Assembly: GCF_964199965.1 (NCBI RefSeq)
Contig: NZ_CAXMZT010000003.1
Span: 248,001 to 312,000 of the forward strand
Origin: JAFIFT01 sp020051095
GTDB taxonomy: Bacteria > Pseudomonadota > Gammaproteobacteria > Legionellales > Legionellaceae
Direction: 5' to 3'
Length of the DNA stretch: 64,000 nt
The position numbers and the translations under genes were made by a program. Of the stretch, positions 34,443 through 43,559 are shown piece by piece. The stretch's first letter is position 1. The number at the start of each line of letters is the position of its first letter. The notes below the pieces were generated by a model, which worked only from the letters and a program-made list of their open reading frames with translations, ran no database searches and was not told the DNA's origin.

Positions 34443-34907
34443 ATGACTGAAAAAGCAAGCGCAGAAAATAAAAATGAAGCCCAATTCCTGATTCAACGGG
34501 TTTATACGAAAGACATGTCTTTCGAAGCACCAAACACGCCAGCCGTTTTCCAGCAAAAATGGGAACCCGAGTTATCTTTAGACTTAAATACCTCACATAC
34601 CATGCTTGAAAACAGTGTTTATGAAGTCGTCCTTCATGTAACTGCTACAGTTAAAAACGAAGGCCAAGTTGCTTTTTTAGCAGAAATAAAACAGTCTGGG
34701 ATATTTACGATTAAAGGCGCCCCTGGCGATCAATTAGATCATTTACTTGGTAGCTTTTGCCCCAGTATCCTTTACCCATACGCCCGTGAAGCAATCACTT
34801 CCGAAGTCGTCCGAGGGAGCTTCCCACAATTAGTGTTAGCACCTGTCAACTTTGATGCATTATATATGCAACAAAAACAATCCGAAGAGTCTGAAAAGGC
34901 ACATTAA
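34443..34907 (+). CDS. secB: Protein-export chaperone SecB
   Basis: A 154-residue export chaperone. Conserved blocks: FLIQRVYTKDMSFEAPNTP, NSVYEVVLHVTATVKN, LLGSFCPSILYPYARE and GSFPQLVLAPVNFDALY. It keeps precursor proteins unfolded and hands them to SecA. Its stop overlaps the gpsA start. Confidence 0.97.
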   Translation: MTEKASAENKNEAQFLIQRVYTKDMSFEAPNTPAVFQQKWEPELSLDLNTSHTMLENSVYEVVLHVTATVKNEGQVAFLAEIKQSGIFTIKGAPGDQLDHLLGSFCPSILYPYAREAITSEVVRGSFPQLVLAPVNFDALYMQQKQSEESEKAH

Positions 34908-35908
34908 TGACAGGCAAACCTGCCACTTCAATTGCCATACTCGGTGCCGGATCTTGGGGCACCGCAGTGGCCATCCATCTTGCCAGGCAAGGGCACCATG
35001 TCATTTTGTGGTCGCACAACCCTGCCAAGGCAAAAAAGATAAACCAAGACAGGATCAATGAGCAATATCTTCCTGGCTTCCAGTTAGCTAAAAGCATTGA
35101 GGTCTCTTCGAACCTCGAGGACACAATAAACCAAAGCGATGAAGTTATCATTGCTATTCCTTCGCATGGATTTAACGATCTGCTTCGCTTATTACCCCGT
35201 CATCTGAAACGCATTGCTTGGCTAACAAAGGGGATTGATCCTCAAACAAACCGATTATTAAGTCAGTGTGTTACCCAGCAAATGGGAGACCATGTTGCCA
35301 TGGCAGTCATTTCGGGACCCTCTTTTGCCAGAGAAGTTGCCAACGGGCTTCCCACTGCCATCACCATTGCTGGCAATGATACCGAACACATGAAAACGCT
35401 GTTAAACCTTCTTCACCATGACATGCTACGCGTCTATTTATCGGATGACATGATTGGTGTTCAGCTAGGTGGCGCAATGAAAAACGTACTCGCCATTGCC
35501 TGTGGAATCAGTGATGGCCTTCACTATGGTGCCAATAGCCAAGCAGCGCTTATTACCCGTGGTTTAGTGGAAATGCGACGGCTTGGACGGCATTTAGGCG
35601 CACGTGACAATACCTTTTTAGGCTTAGCAGGGATGGGCGATCTGGTATTAACTTGCACCGATAACCAATCCCGGAACCGCCGTTTTGGAAAATTGCTCGG
35701 ACAAGGGATTGACATCAAAATGGCGGAACAACAAATTGGCCAAGTGGTGGAAGGAAAATACAATGCCAGCCAAATCCATCAGTTAGGCAAACAATACCAG
35801 GTAGAACTGCCTATATCTGAACAAATCTATGCCATCCTTCACCAGAACATTCCAGCCATTGATGCAGTTAAATACCTGCTATCCAGGCCAGCAAAGTTTG
35901 AAGATTAA
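34907..35908 (+). CDS. gpsA: Glycerol-3-phosphate dehydrogenase [NAD(P)+]
   Basis: A 333-residue enzyme making sn-glycerol-3-phosphate for phospholipid synthesis. Visible are the NAD(P) motif LGAGSWGTAVAIHLA, AWLTKGI, SGPSFAREVA, the catalytic-lysine segment GGAMKNVLAIACG and GLAGMGDLVLTC. Fourth gene of the yibN-grxC-secB-gpsA unit. Confidence 0.96.
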   Translation: MTGKPATSIAILGAGSWGTAVAIHLARQGHHVILWSHNPAKAKKINQDRINEQYLPGFQLAKSIEVSSNLEDTINQSDEVIIAIPSHGFNDLLRLLPRHLKRIAWLTKGIDPQTNRLLSQCVTQQMGDHVAMAVISGPSFAREVANGLPTAITIAGNDTEHMKTLLNLLHHDMLRVYLSDDMIGVQLGGAMKNVLAIACGISDGLHYGANSQAALITRGLVEMRRLGRHLGARDNTFLGLAGMGDLVLTCTDNQSRNRRFGKLLGQGIDIKMAEQQIGQVVEGKYNASQIHQLGKQYQVELPISEQIYAILHQNIPAIDAVKYLLSRPAKFED

Positions 35909-36068
35909 AATCGTGCTTTATACATAGCAAAGTGTGATAGGTTAATCTTCGCGTTCGGCTTACGGCCTTAAACTGCAAAGATAAATTTTCATAAATAGTC
36001 AGATCGCCATAGCTTTTTAATTTAATTCCTTTATAATATTCTTTTAACATATTGACTTTATTTTGCTC

Positions 36069-37544
36069 ATGATATTATCCATGTTTATTCGTATCCCGCT
36101 TTTATTACTCATTACTACTTCTGCACTGGCAAATATTGATACCCATTTTGAGCAATTAAAAAAAGATCCCAATGCACTCTATCATTTTTTACATGAAATG
36201 CCCAAAGGCGGTGAGTTACACTATCATCTTGCTGGTGGTGCCTACCCGCAAGCCATGCTTCAATTAGCCAAAAACAATCAAAAGTTTTGTTTAGATTTAG
36301 AAAATAACGCCGTGCAAAAAAGAGAGCAACCCTGTGAAGTACCCACGAAACTCCTATCTAAAAAAGGCATTTATGAACGTTTGTTAAAAGCCTGGACCAT
36401 GATTGGATTTAAAGCCAAAGATGTACGTGGCGGACATGATCATTTCTTTGCTTCATTTATGAAATTTATGCCTATAGTGAAAGAGTACCACGCTCACATG
36501 CTTAAAGATGTTGTTGAACGCGCGGCTAACCAAAATGAACAGTACTTAGAAATTATGGTCTTAACCGACAACGCTGTCTCTACCCAGCTGGCCCCTAAAA
36601 AATTAAATTGGAATAAGTTGGATAAGCAACGCAACAAATTACTCGCAAACCCTGCGTTTCAACAAACGATTGACATGACAGTGAGCCAAGCCTCGCACAT
36701 CTTATCAGATACACATCATTTGCTCAATTGCCAACAAAATCCTGAACAAAAAGCATGCCAGGTCTTGGTGCGCTTTCATTATTATGTATTGAGAGAACAG
36801 CCCATTGAGAAGTTGTTTGCACAAGCGTTAAATGGATTTGAAGCGGCGAATCGCAAAGGACCCTTTGTGGGAGTCAACCTGGTTCAACCAGAAGATGGAC
36901 CAATTTCCATGCGAGATTATCAACGGCAAATGGCTGTGTTTCAATATTTACATCAAGTGTATCCGAATGTGCATATTAGTTTACATGCCGGGGAACTATC
37001 GGCAAGATTAGTCCCCCAGAGTGGCTTAACCTCTCATGTTCATGATGCTATTCAAATTGGCAATGCGGAAAGAATAGGCCATGGGGTGGATATTTTATCC
37101 GAGCACGATGCGACAGGGACCATGAAAACCATGAAAGAACGTAACATCGCTGTTGAAATCAACCTATCCAGTAACGAAGCGATTCTTGGCATCAGTGGAA
37201 AGGAGCATCCTCTGTTGCATTATCTGGCTGCAGGTGTTCCCGTTGTCTTATCAACTGACGATGAAGGGATACTTCAAACCAATCTTACCCAACAATACAT
37301 GCTGGCGACCACCATGCATCACTTAAACTATGCCACGATAAAGCAAATTAATCGAAATGCCCTCACCTACAGCTTCTTACCAGGGAAGAGTCTATGGCAA
37401 GATGCATCAACGGCCACACCTGTTCCCATCTGTTCCAATTTGAACAGCCGTAGCTGTCAATTATTTGTAGCACAAAACCCGAAAGCCGCTCAGCAACGAT
37501 TATTGGAAGTAGCGATTACTGAGTTTGAAAGCAAGTATCGTTGA
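36069..37544 (+). CDS. Secreted adenosine deaminase-like enzyme
   Basis: A 491-residue protein with an N-terminal signal peptide (ending near TSALA). Its metal and catalytic motifs follow adenosine deaminase: GGELHYHLAGG, SLHAGELSA (Zn His and catalytic Glu), ERIGHGVDI and VVLSTDDEGI. The upstream extension resembles secreted ADA/ADGF-type and bacterial exported deaminases. I prefer the ATG at 36069 or 36081 over the TTG at 36063; no strong ribosome site helps. It is likely to deaminate adenosine or deoxyadenosine outside the cytoplasm. Confidence 0.85.
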   Translation: MILSMFIRIPLLLLITTSALANIDTHFEQLKKDPNALYHFLHEMPKGGELHYHLAGGAYPQAMLQLAKNNQKFCLDLENNAVQKREQPCEVPTKLLSKKGIYERLLKAWTMIGFKAKDVRGGHDHFFASFMKFMPIVKEYHAHMLKDVVERAANQNEQYLEIMVLTDNAVSTQLAPKKLNWNKLDKQRNKLLANPAFQQTIDMTVSQASHILSDTHHLLNCQQNPEQKACQVLVRFHYYVLREQPIEKLFAQALNGFEAANRKGPFVGVNLVQPEDGPISMRDYQRQMAVFQYLHQVYPNVHISLHAGELSARLVPQSGLTSHVHDAIQIGNAERIGHGVDILSEHDATGTMKTMKERNIAVEINLSSNEAILGISGKEHPLLHYLAAGVPVVLSTDDEGILQTNLTQQYMLATTMHHLNYATIKQINRNALTYSFLPGKSLWQDASTATPVPICSNLNSRSCQLFVAQNPKAAQQRLLEVAITEFESKYR

Positions 37545-37641
37545 AGGATCGCGATTCACTTGATTTTTTAAGCATTATTTTGTAACATCCCCGTCTCGAT
37601 TTCCCAAAAAGTAGTTTTCCTTTCTCTTTTTGGTTCAATTT

Positions 37642-37731
37642 GGAGAGATGGCCGAGCGGTCGAAGGCGCACGCCTGGAAAGTGTGTATACGTGAAAACGT
37701 ATCGAGGGTTCGAATCCCTCTCTCTCCGCCA
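37642..37731 (+). tRNA. tRNA-Ser (GGA)
   Basis: A class II tRNA: acceptor GGAGAGA pairs with TCTCTCC, discriminator G and encoded CCA. The anticodon loop reads CTGGAAA with anticodon GGA, followed by a long variable arm (TATACGTGAAAACGTAT region) and a GGTTCGAATCC T-arm. 90 nt including CCA. Confidence 0.97.
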
Positions 37732-37743
37732 AATTTAACGTGT

Positions 37744-37765
37744 TCAGAGCTTACGAATAAGCCCA
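37744..37765. repeat. MITE-end remnant beside tRNA-Ser
   Basis: TCAGAGCTTACGAATAAGCCC matches the terminal sequence of the element at 382-494 (TCAGAACTTACGAAAAACCCC) at 18 of 21 positions, 13 bp past the tRNA. Confidence 0.4.
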
Positions 37766-37820
37766 AACTCACATGCGGCGAGCTATAAAGAATTATTGGG
37801 GACTACTTGCTTTGAAGCGG

Positions 37821-38261
37821 CTAATCGCCTTTATCTTTCTCGTCTAGATCAACAAGCTTCAGAAAAGGTCGCTTTCGATCATTTGATTTAAGCTGGGTAG
37901 GCATCGGGGCGGGGTTTGATGTTTCTTCAAAAGAAAACCCTTTGTTGAACTCCGGACCAAATTCCATGCCTCTACCGTTTTCTTGGGCATAAATAGCCAT
38001 CACCGCTGCTGGATGGATGACAATTTGGGTACTGATCCCAGAAAATTTGGCGGTAAAGATAATTCTGTCATTGCCTAGATGCAACCCCCGAGAAGCGCTG
38101 GGGGATATATCGAGGATGATTTGGCCATTGTTGACAAATGCCTGGGGAACTTCAACCATCGGCATGGTGGCATCAACCAACATATAGGGGGTTGCATCAT
38201 TATCAATGATCCAATCATAGATCGCTCGAATAAAATAGGGCTTATTCGGTGTCATGTGCAT
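37821..38261 (-). CDS. sspB: ClpXP protease specificity-enhancing factor SspB
   Basis: A 146-residue adaptor that binds ssrA-tagged proteins and delivers them to ClpXP. The substrate-binding domain (PNKPYFIRAIYDWIIDN, TPYMLVDA, ILDISPSASRGL, FSGISTQIVIHPAAVMAIYA) is followed by an acidic linker and a C-terminal ClpX-binding tail LKLVDL-like (FLKLVDLDEKD). Lies 2 bp after sspA, the usual order. Confidence 0.95.
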   Translation of the reverse strand: MHMTPNKPYFIRAIYDWIIDNDATPYMLVDATMPMVEVPQAFVNNGQIILDISPSASRGLHLGNDRIIFTAKFSGISTQIVIHPAAVMAIYAQENGRGMEFGPEFNKGFSFEETSNPAPMPTQLKSNDRKRPFLKLVDLDEKDKGD

Positions 38262-38263
38262 AA

Positions 38264-38887
38264 TTAGGCAACCCTTAATTGTCGTTCTGCATCGGTTAAA
38301 CTATTTTGGAACGAATCTCTTTGGAAGAGTCGATTCATGTATTGGTGAAGAGCAATATGTTGTTTTGGAATCTCGATCCCTAAGGAAGAGAATCGCCACA
38401 TTAACGGTGCTATGACACAATCAATCAATGAAAATTCTTCGCTTAAAAAATAAGGTTTATCGGCGAATACCGGCTCTAATGCAATAAAGCTATCTTTTAA
38501 ATATTGCCGGGCTGATTCAGCCTCTTCGCTACCGCTAAGAATAATACGCATTAAGGAATACCAATCCGTTTCTACACGGTGCATCATTTTTCTTGATTCT
38601 GCGCGGGCAACGGGATATACCGGCAATAATGGCGGATGAGGAAAACGCTCATCCAAATATTCCATAATAATGCGCGCTTCATATAATACCAAGTCGCGAT
38701 CGATTAAGGTAGGAATGCTGCCATAGGGATTGATTTCAAGAAGCTCTTCGTTTTGATGATCTAAATCAATTTGGTATATTTCAACATTAACCCCTTTTTC
38801 AGCTAATACAATGCGTACTTGGTGTGAATAGATATCTTCAGCGTTGGAATATAGGGACATAACAGTGCGTTTAGCCACAATCGCCAT
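38264..38887 (-). CDS. sspA: Stringent starvation protein A
   Basis: A 207-residue GST-fold RNA-polymerase-associated regulator. Start chosen at 38887, where AGGAG precedes the ATG; the upstream ATG gives seven extra residues without a ribosome site. Typical segments: SLYSNAEDIYSHQVRIVLAEKG, NPYGSIPTLIDRDLVLYEARIIMEYLDERFPHPPL and SLIDCVIAPLMWR. It lacks catalytic GST residues, like other SspA proteins. Downstream of petABC. Confidence 0.95.
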   Translation of the reverse strand: MAIVAKRTVMSLYSNAEDIYSHQVRIVLAEKGVNVEIYQIDLDHQNEELLEINPYGSIPTLIDRDLVLYEARIIMEYLDERFPHPPLLPVYPVARAESRKMMHRVETDWYSLMRIILSGSEEAESARQYLKDSFIALEPVFADKPYFLSEEFSLIDCVIAPLMWRFSSLGIEIPKQHIALHQYMNRLFQRDSFQNSLTDAERQLRVA

Positions 38888-39033
38888 ACTAACTCCTAAA
38901 AAATTCATGATTACCCAGGTTTAGCGGTTCGAATAGGAACGCAATCTGGCAAAGAGTCATATTTTACCACAATTTTAGGAAGCCATGTTGACTTTTGAAA
39001 AAAAAATTTTTTGTTTTGCTTAGATTAATAGAA

Positions 39034-39162
39034 ATTGGTCAGAATCTCAAACACAATAGACACCGCATTCAAAAAACCTCTTCGATTCAACAACCCCGCA
39101 TCCACCCGTTGGGCACCTTCTCCCCATGTCTGGGGAGAAGGGAAAATGAAAGACGCTATTAG
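39034..39162 (-). repeat. Composite ~130-bp interspersed repeat, copy 3 (inverted)
   Basis: Reverse complement aligns with 7930-8060: a core CCTTCTCCCCAGACATGGGG then TGCCCAACGGG, GTTGAATCGAAG, and a tail GTGTTTGAGATTCTGACC. It sits between the petC stop and the sspA leader. Confidence 0.75.
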
Positions 39163-39171
39163 CCTGTCTAT

Positions 39172-39921
39172 TTATTTTTTAACAGCCTTCCAATAGGTTT
39201 TCTTCAATAAATATGCTGGGATTAAAAATATCACAAGAAACAACAGCACTCCGCTGCCAACATAGTAGCGGGTTAAACGAGCAGGTTCGGAAACATACAC
39301 TAAAAAGTGAACCAAATCCCTGACTGAGCTATCAAATTGTTGCGGGGTACCTTCCCCTTGCTCAACTGTTTGTAAGTAATCAATCACCTCTTTACCATCC
39401 ACTTTATCCATAACAGCGATGCGTCTTCCGGACAAGGGTAGCAATACGTTCGGCATGGCTACCCCTGGCACTAATAGGTTATTCGCACCAAAGGGTCTGG
39501 TATTATCGGCATAAAAACTGGTTAAATATTTATATATCCAGGCCGAGCCTTTTTCGCGCGCTGTCAAGCTAAGATCAGGTGGCTCAACGCCAAACCATGT
39601 ACGCGCATCGTCTTTGGGCATTGCGATTTGGATAGGATCGTGCTCTTTCGATTCAGTAAATATCAAATTGTTATATAGCAAGTCCTTATCTACCTCACCG
39701 GAAAAGGTGGTTAGACCTAAGTCTTCTGCCATGCGACTGTAGCGCATGTATTTTAACGAATGACAGCCAGAGCAATAATTCATAAAAAGGGCTGCCCCTC
39801 GTTGAAGTGCGGCTTTATCTTTTAAGTTGACAGGAATGGGTTCAAGTGGCGTTTCTGTACTTGCGGCTGCCTGCGTGGATATTGCCAGCAGCAATGAACA
39901 AATTAGCAATAACTGTTTCAT
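39172..39921 (-). CDS. petC: Cytochrome c1 of the bc1 complex
   Basis: A 249-residue c-type cytochrome: signal peptide (1-20), heme site CSGCH (C50, C53, H54) in FMNYCSGCHSLKYMRYSR, and one C-terminal transmembrane anchor (about 220-242) followed by LLKKTYWKAVKK. It passes electrons from the Rieske protein to a soluble or oxidase-bound acceptor. Start overlaps the petB stop by one base. Confidence 0.95.
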   Translation of the reverse strand: MKQLLLICSLLLAISTQAAASTETPLEPIPVNLKDKAALQRGAALFMNYCSGCHSLKYMRYSRMAEDLGLTTFSGEVDKDLLYNNLIFTESKEHDPIQIAMPKDDARTWFGVEPPDLSLTAREKGSAWIYKYLTSFYADNTRPFGANNLLVPGVAMPNVLLPLSGRRIAVMDKVDGKEVIDYLQTVEQGEGTPQQFDSSVRDLVHFLVYVSEPARLTRYYVGSGVLLFLVIFLIPAYLLKKTYWKAVKK

Positions 39922-41129
39922 TAACCTATCCTCTCAGGTGGCATTTTATGTGTTTCGAGACGAGTATAAATCGGCATCAGTAAGAAATACGCAAAATAAA
40001 CCACAGTAAATAGCTGTGCTAGTGCTTGGCGAAGGGGCGTGACAGATAATGTTCCCAAATAACCGAGCGAAAGAAAACTAATGACAAAGAGCCATAAAAA
40101 AACTTTGGAGAACATGCCTTTATATCGCATCGATCGCACAGGGCTCCTGTCAAGCCAAGGAATGATAAATAAAACGATAATCGAGGCACCCATGGCTGTC
40201 ACGCCCATTAATTTATTGGGAATCGCCCTTAAAATGGAATAAAAGGGTGTGAGGTACCAAACAGGCGCTATATGCTCTGGGGTGACGAGCGGATTAGCTG
40301 GCGTGAAGTTAGCATGCTCTAAGAAATACCCTCCCATTTCAGGGGCAAAAAAGACCACAAAGAAAAATGCGATTAAAAAGAGAATAGCAGCCACCAGATC
40401 CTTCACCGTGTAATAGGGATGAAATGGGATGCCGTCTAATGGGCGACCTTTTTTATCTTTGTGTTTTTTAATTTCAACGCCGTCGGGATTGTTTGATCCA
40501 ACTTTATGTAGGGCAACAATATGCAAAAAGACTAACATGACGAATGCTAAGGGCACACCAATGACATGGAGGGCAAAAAAACGTTGCAGTGTTGCATTGG
40601 CAATATTGAAATCGCCCCTTAGCCAGACAAGTAAACTATCGCCTATCCAGGGTATAGCACCGAATAATGAGGTAATAACTTGTGCTCCCCAAAATGACAT
40701 TTGTCCCCAGGGTAATAAGTATCCAAAAAAGGCCTCCATCATTAGGAGCAAGAATAAAAAAGCGCCAAGTAACCAAATTAACTCACGGGGCTTTTGATAA
40801 GAACCATACAGTAGACCACGAAACATATGCAGATAAACAACAATAAAAAATGCCGAAGCCCCTGTCGAATGCATATAGCGCAAAAGCCAGCCTAAATTGA
40901 CGTCACGCATAATATACTCAACCGAATCAAACGCGCCTTCAGCAGTCGGCGTATAAAACATGGTCAGCCACAACCCAGTAATAAGCTGGTTGGCCAGTAC
41001 CAGCATGGATAATGCGCCAAAAACATATAAAATATTAAAATTTTTGGGCGCATAATACTCACTCAGGTGTTGGCGCCAGGTGCTCATGAGTGGAAATCGT
41101 TCGTCAATCCAACTAATCATTCGATTCAT
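39921..41129 (-). CDS. petB: Cytochrome b of the bc1 complex
   Basis: A 402-residue, eight-transmembrane protein carrying the two b hemes (GASAFFIVVYLHMFRG and RFFALHVIGVPLAFVMLVFLH with their histidine pairs) and the Qo-site PEMGGYFLEHANF / PEHIAPVWYLTPFYSILR segments, the latter including the PE(W/H) region. Central subunit of ubiquinol-cytochrome c reductase; follows petA by 3 bp. Confidence 0.96.
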   Translation of the reverse strand: MNRMISWIDERFPLMSTWRQHLSEYYAPKNFNILYVFGALSMLVLANQLITGLWLTMFYTPTAEGAFDSVEYIMRDVNLGWLLRYMHSTGASAFFIVVYLHMFRGLLYGSYQKPRELIWLLGAFLFLLLMMEAFFGYLLPWGQMSFWGAQVITSLFGAIPWIGDSLLVWLRGDFNIANATLQRFFALHVIGVPLAFVMLVFLHIVALHKVGSNNPDGVEIKKHKDKKGRPLDGIPFHPYYTVKDLVAAILFLIAFFFVVFFAPEMGGYFLEHANFTPANPLVTPEHIAPVWYLTPFYSILRAIPNKLMGVTAMGASIIVLFIIPWLDRSPVRSMRYKGMFSKVFLWLFVISFLSLGYLGTLSVTPLRQALAQLFTVVYFAYFLLMPIYTRLETHKMPPERIG

Positions 41130-41132
41130 GAG

Positions 41133-41762
41133 TTATCCTTCCTTAGACGATTCACCAATAACGATGACGTGTTCTGATACAAATTTATACGGGGGTACTT
41201 GTAAATTGATTGGTGCCGGAACCCCTTTATAGACTCGGCCGGCAAAATCAAATCGTGAGCCATGGCACGGGCAATAAAATCCACCCATCCAATCAGCACC
41301 AAATTCTTCTGCATTGGGGGTATATTTCGGTACGCAACCTAAATGTGTGCAGATGCCAACCAGCACAAGATATTCAGGATTGATAGAGCGATATTCATTT
41401 TTAGCGTATTCCGGTTGTTGGTCAACCAGCGATTCTGGGTCACGCAGACTGGATTGTATTTTGGGCAGCCCTTCTAACATCTCTTTGGTTCGTCGCAGTA
41501 TCCAAACAGGCTTGCCGCGCCATTCAACCGTCACTTGTTGACCTGGCTCAAGGTCTTTCAAATCGACTTGCACAGGTGCACCCGCCGCTTGCGCTTTTGC
41601 ACTGGGTAACCAAGATGAAATAAAGGGGGTTAGTGCGCATGCAGCACCAACGCCACCTATGGCACCTGTTGTTTTTAAAAGAAAGTCCCTACGTTCCTGA
41701 TCAATGTTACTTTCATCGGTTGCACTTTCTGATGATGAATCCACATTTAGTTCATCAGTCAT
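41133..41762 (-). CDS. petA: Rieske iron-sulfur protein of the bc1 complex
   Basis: A 209-residue protein with a twin-arginine-type N-terminus (DQERRDFLLKTTGAIGGVGA) acting as membrane anchor, and the 2Fe-2S ligands in CTHLGC and CPCHGSRFD. The ATG at 41762 has GAGGG just upstream; a GTG 12 bp further up is less likely. First gene of petABC. Confidence 0.95.
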   Translation of the reverse strand: MTDELNVDSSSESATDESNIDQERRDFLLKTTGAIGGVGAACALTPFISSWLPSAKAQAAGAPVQVDLKDLEPGQQVTVEWRGKPVWILRRTKEMLEGLPKIQSSLRDPESLVDQQPEYAKNEYRSINPEYLVLVGICTHLGCVPKYTPNAEEFGADWMGGFYCPCHGSRFDFAGRVYKGVPAPINLQVPPYKFVSEHVIVIGESSKEG

Positions 41763-41926
41763 GTCATCCCTCACACAAGTATGAAAACCATAATTTTATG
41801 ACTATAAACGAAAAATGGTTTTTCTTCTAGCCTGATTTTATTGAAAACAGCAGTAAAGTGCAATTATTCATGCAATCATAAAAAGGGAGAAAATTATTTT
41901 GACGTTCTGAACAGCTTTTTATAGGG

Positions 41927-41956
41927 TAAAAAAAACCCCGCTGATGCGGGGCTTTT
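41927..41956 (-). terminator. Rho-independent terminator after rpsI
   Basis: On the minus strand GCCCCGC-atca-GCGGGG is followed by eight Ts. Lies 6 bp after the rpsI stop. Confidence 0.9.
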
Positions 41957-41961
41957 GCGAA

Positions 41962-42393
41962 TTAACGCTTGGAGAATTGCTTTGCTCTTCGCGCTTTTGG
42001 GCGACCAACTTTCTTTCTCTCAACTTTTCGAGAATCTCGGGTTAGTAGACCTTGAGCACGTAATTTACGTCGGAAAGAATCTGGGTTTGGTTCAGCGTCT
42101 TCCACTAAATCAGACTCATCATAATCGACTAATGCACGCGCAATACCTAATTGTACGGCGCCTGCCTGTCCAGTGATACCGCCACCTTTGACAGTCACAT
42201 AGACATCAAATTTGCCTAGCATATCGACAACTTCCAGTGGCTGTCTCACAACCATGCAAGAAGTTTCACGACCAAAATACTCATCAAGTGGGCGACTATT
42301 AATTTTAATATCGCCTTTGCCCGAACGTAAAAATACTCTCGCAACAGAGCTTTTTCGTCGGCCAGTGCCATAATGCTGCTTTAATTCAGCCAT
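41962..42393 (-). CDS. rpsI: 30S ribosomal protein S9
   Basis: A 143-residue ribosomal protein: HYGTGRRKSSVARVFLR, GGGITGQAGAVQLGIARALV and the C-terminal RDSRKVERKKVGRPKARRAKQFSKR, the tail reaching the P site. The ATG at 42393 is used; an upstream TTG in frame overlaps rplM. Confidence 0.97.
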   Translation of the reverse strand: MAELKQHYGTGRRKSSVARVFLRSGKGDIKINSRPLDEYFGRETSCMVVRQPLEVVDMLGKFDVYVTVKGGGITGQAGAVQLGIARALVDYDESDLVEDAEPNPDSFRRKLRAQGLLTRDSRKVERKKVGRPKARRAKQFSKR

Positions 42394-42394
42394 A

Positions 42395-42832
42395 TTACTT
42401 TTCCCCAACTTCTAATTTGATTGGTTGCTGAGCTGTGTGTGGATGCTCGCTACCAGCATAGACCTTTAACTTGCGGAACATTTCACGTCCCAAAGCATTT
42501 TTAGGCAGCATGCCTTTCACGGCAAGCTCAATAATTTTGATAGGATTACGGGCTTGCAACTTGTCAAAACTCGTTGATTTTATCCCGCCAGGATACCCTG
42601 TATGATGATGGTACATTTTATCTGTCGCTTTTTGACCTGTAACCATCACTTTTTCTGCATTTGTTACAACAATATAATCACCTGTGTCAACATGAGGAGT
42701 ATAAATTGCTTTATGCTTCCCACGTAACCGACGTGCAATTTCTGTTGCCATACGGCCAAGGACTTGGCCATCTGCGTCAATATGAAACCAATCACGTTTT
42801 ACTTCGTGCGGTTTGGCGCTAATTGTACTCAT
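42395..42832 (-). CDS. rplM: 50S ribosomal protein L13
   Basis: A 145-residue ribosomal protein: DADGQVLGRMATEIARRLRGKHKAIYTPHVD, GDYIVVTNAEKV, and AVKGMLPKNALGREMFRKLKVYAG. The rplM-rpsI order is universal; one base separates the stop from the rpsI start. Confidence 0.97.
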   Translation of the reverse strand: MSTISAKPHEVKRDWFHIDADGQVLGRMATEIARRLRGKHKAIYTPHVDTGDYIVVTNAEKVMVTGQKATDKMYHHHTGYPGGIKSTSFDKLQARNPIKIIELAVKGMLPKNALGREMFRKLKVYAGSEHPHTAQQPIKLEVGEK

Positions 42833-42930
42833 TTATTAAACTCCGTACGCCCATTTTGCAAATAATATAATCTAGGGAGGCGATTTTACCCAAAACTTAC
42901 GCAACACACAAGGGTTATGGGAAAATTATT

Positions 42931-43239
42931 TTAAATAAATAATCGGGGCACTGGCATGCCTTCAATCAAATGTGTTTGCACAATTTCGTCTAGGTCAGCT
43001 TGGTTTTGGTAAGTATACCAAACACCTTCTGGATAAATCACCAGACAAGGACCCATGGCGCAACGGCCCAAACAACCTGATTTACTGACTCGAATTTTAT
43101 CAGGACCATGGCGATCCAGCTGCATTAACCGTTCTTTGACATAAGAAAACGCATCGGCAGCACCTGAATCTGCGCAGCACTTTTTTCCATTCATTTTTTG
43201 ATTGTTGCAGACAAAGACATGCTTTTGGTAATACGACAA
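42931..43239 (-). CDS. Thioredoxin-fold (2Fe-2S) ferredoxin-like protein
   Basis: A 102-residue protein with the 2Fe-2S ferredoxin pattern: HVFVCNNQKMNGKKCCADSG and KSGCLGRCAMGPCLVIYPEGVWYT. Cysteines in the first segment and C-L-G-R-C ligate the cluster in the family (NuoE-like, shethna-type fold). Electron-transfer partner unknown. It lies between ihfA and rplM as a separate unit. Confidence 0.88.
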   Translation of the reverse strand: MSYYQKHVFVCNNQKMNGKKCCADSGAADAFSYVKERLMQLDRHGPDKIRVSKSGCLGRCAMGPCLVIYPEGVWYTYQNQADLDEIVQTHLIEGMPVPRLFI

Positions 43240-43262
43240 GCAAGGCTCCTAAGACTTAATGA

Positions 43263-43559
43263 TTATTCAACATCAATTTGTTCAATTCGCTTTTTCAACT
43301 TCATGCCTGGTTTAAAGGTCACGACTCGTCGAGCAGAAACTGGAATTTCTTCCCCGGTTTTGGGATTACGACCTGGTCGTTGACTTTTATCTCGTAAGAT
43401 AAAATTACCGAAACCTGAGAGTTTAACATGATCCCCTCTTTCTAATGCCTGGCGAACTGTTTCAAAAAACTTTTCAACCAGTATACGCGCGTCTTGACGA
43501 GACATTTGGCCTTTTTCAATCAGTATTTCTGCCAACTCAGCTTTACTCAATGCGTTCAC
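43263..43559 (-). CDS. ihfA: Integration host factor subunit alpha
   Basis: A 98-residue DNA-bending protein: LSKAELAEILIEKG, GDHVKLSGFGNFILRDKSQRPGRNPKTGEE with the beta-ribbon arm and its proline. Longer N-terminal variation and the position directly after pheT mark it as the alpha subunit rather than beta or HU. Confidence 0.94.
   Translation of the reverse strand: MNALSKAELAEILIEKGQMSRQDARILVEKFFETVRQALERGDHVKLSGFGNFILRDKSQRPGRNPKTGEEIPVSARRVVTFKPGMKLKKRIEQIDVE

Noticed and set aside
37642..37765. Genomic island attachment site at tRNA-Ser
   Set aside because: No integrase and no duplicated tRNA end in the window; only a short MITE-end remnant is present.
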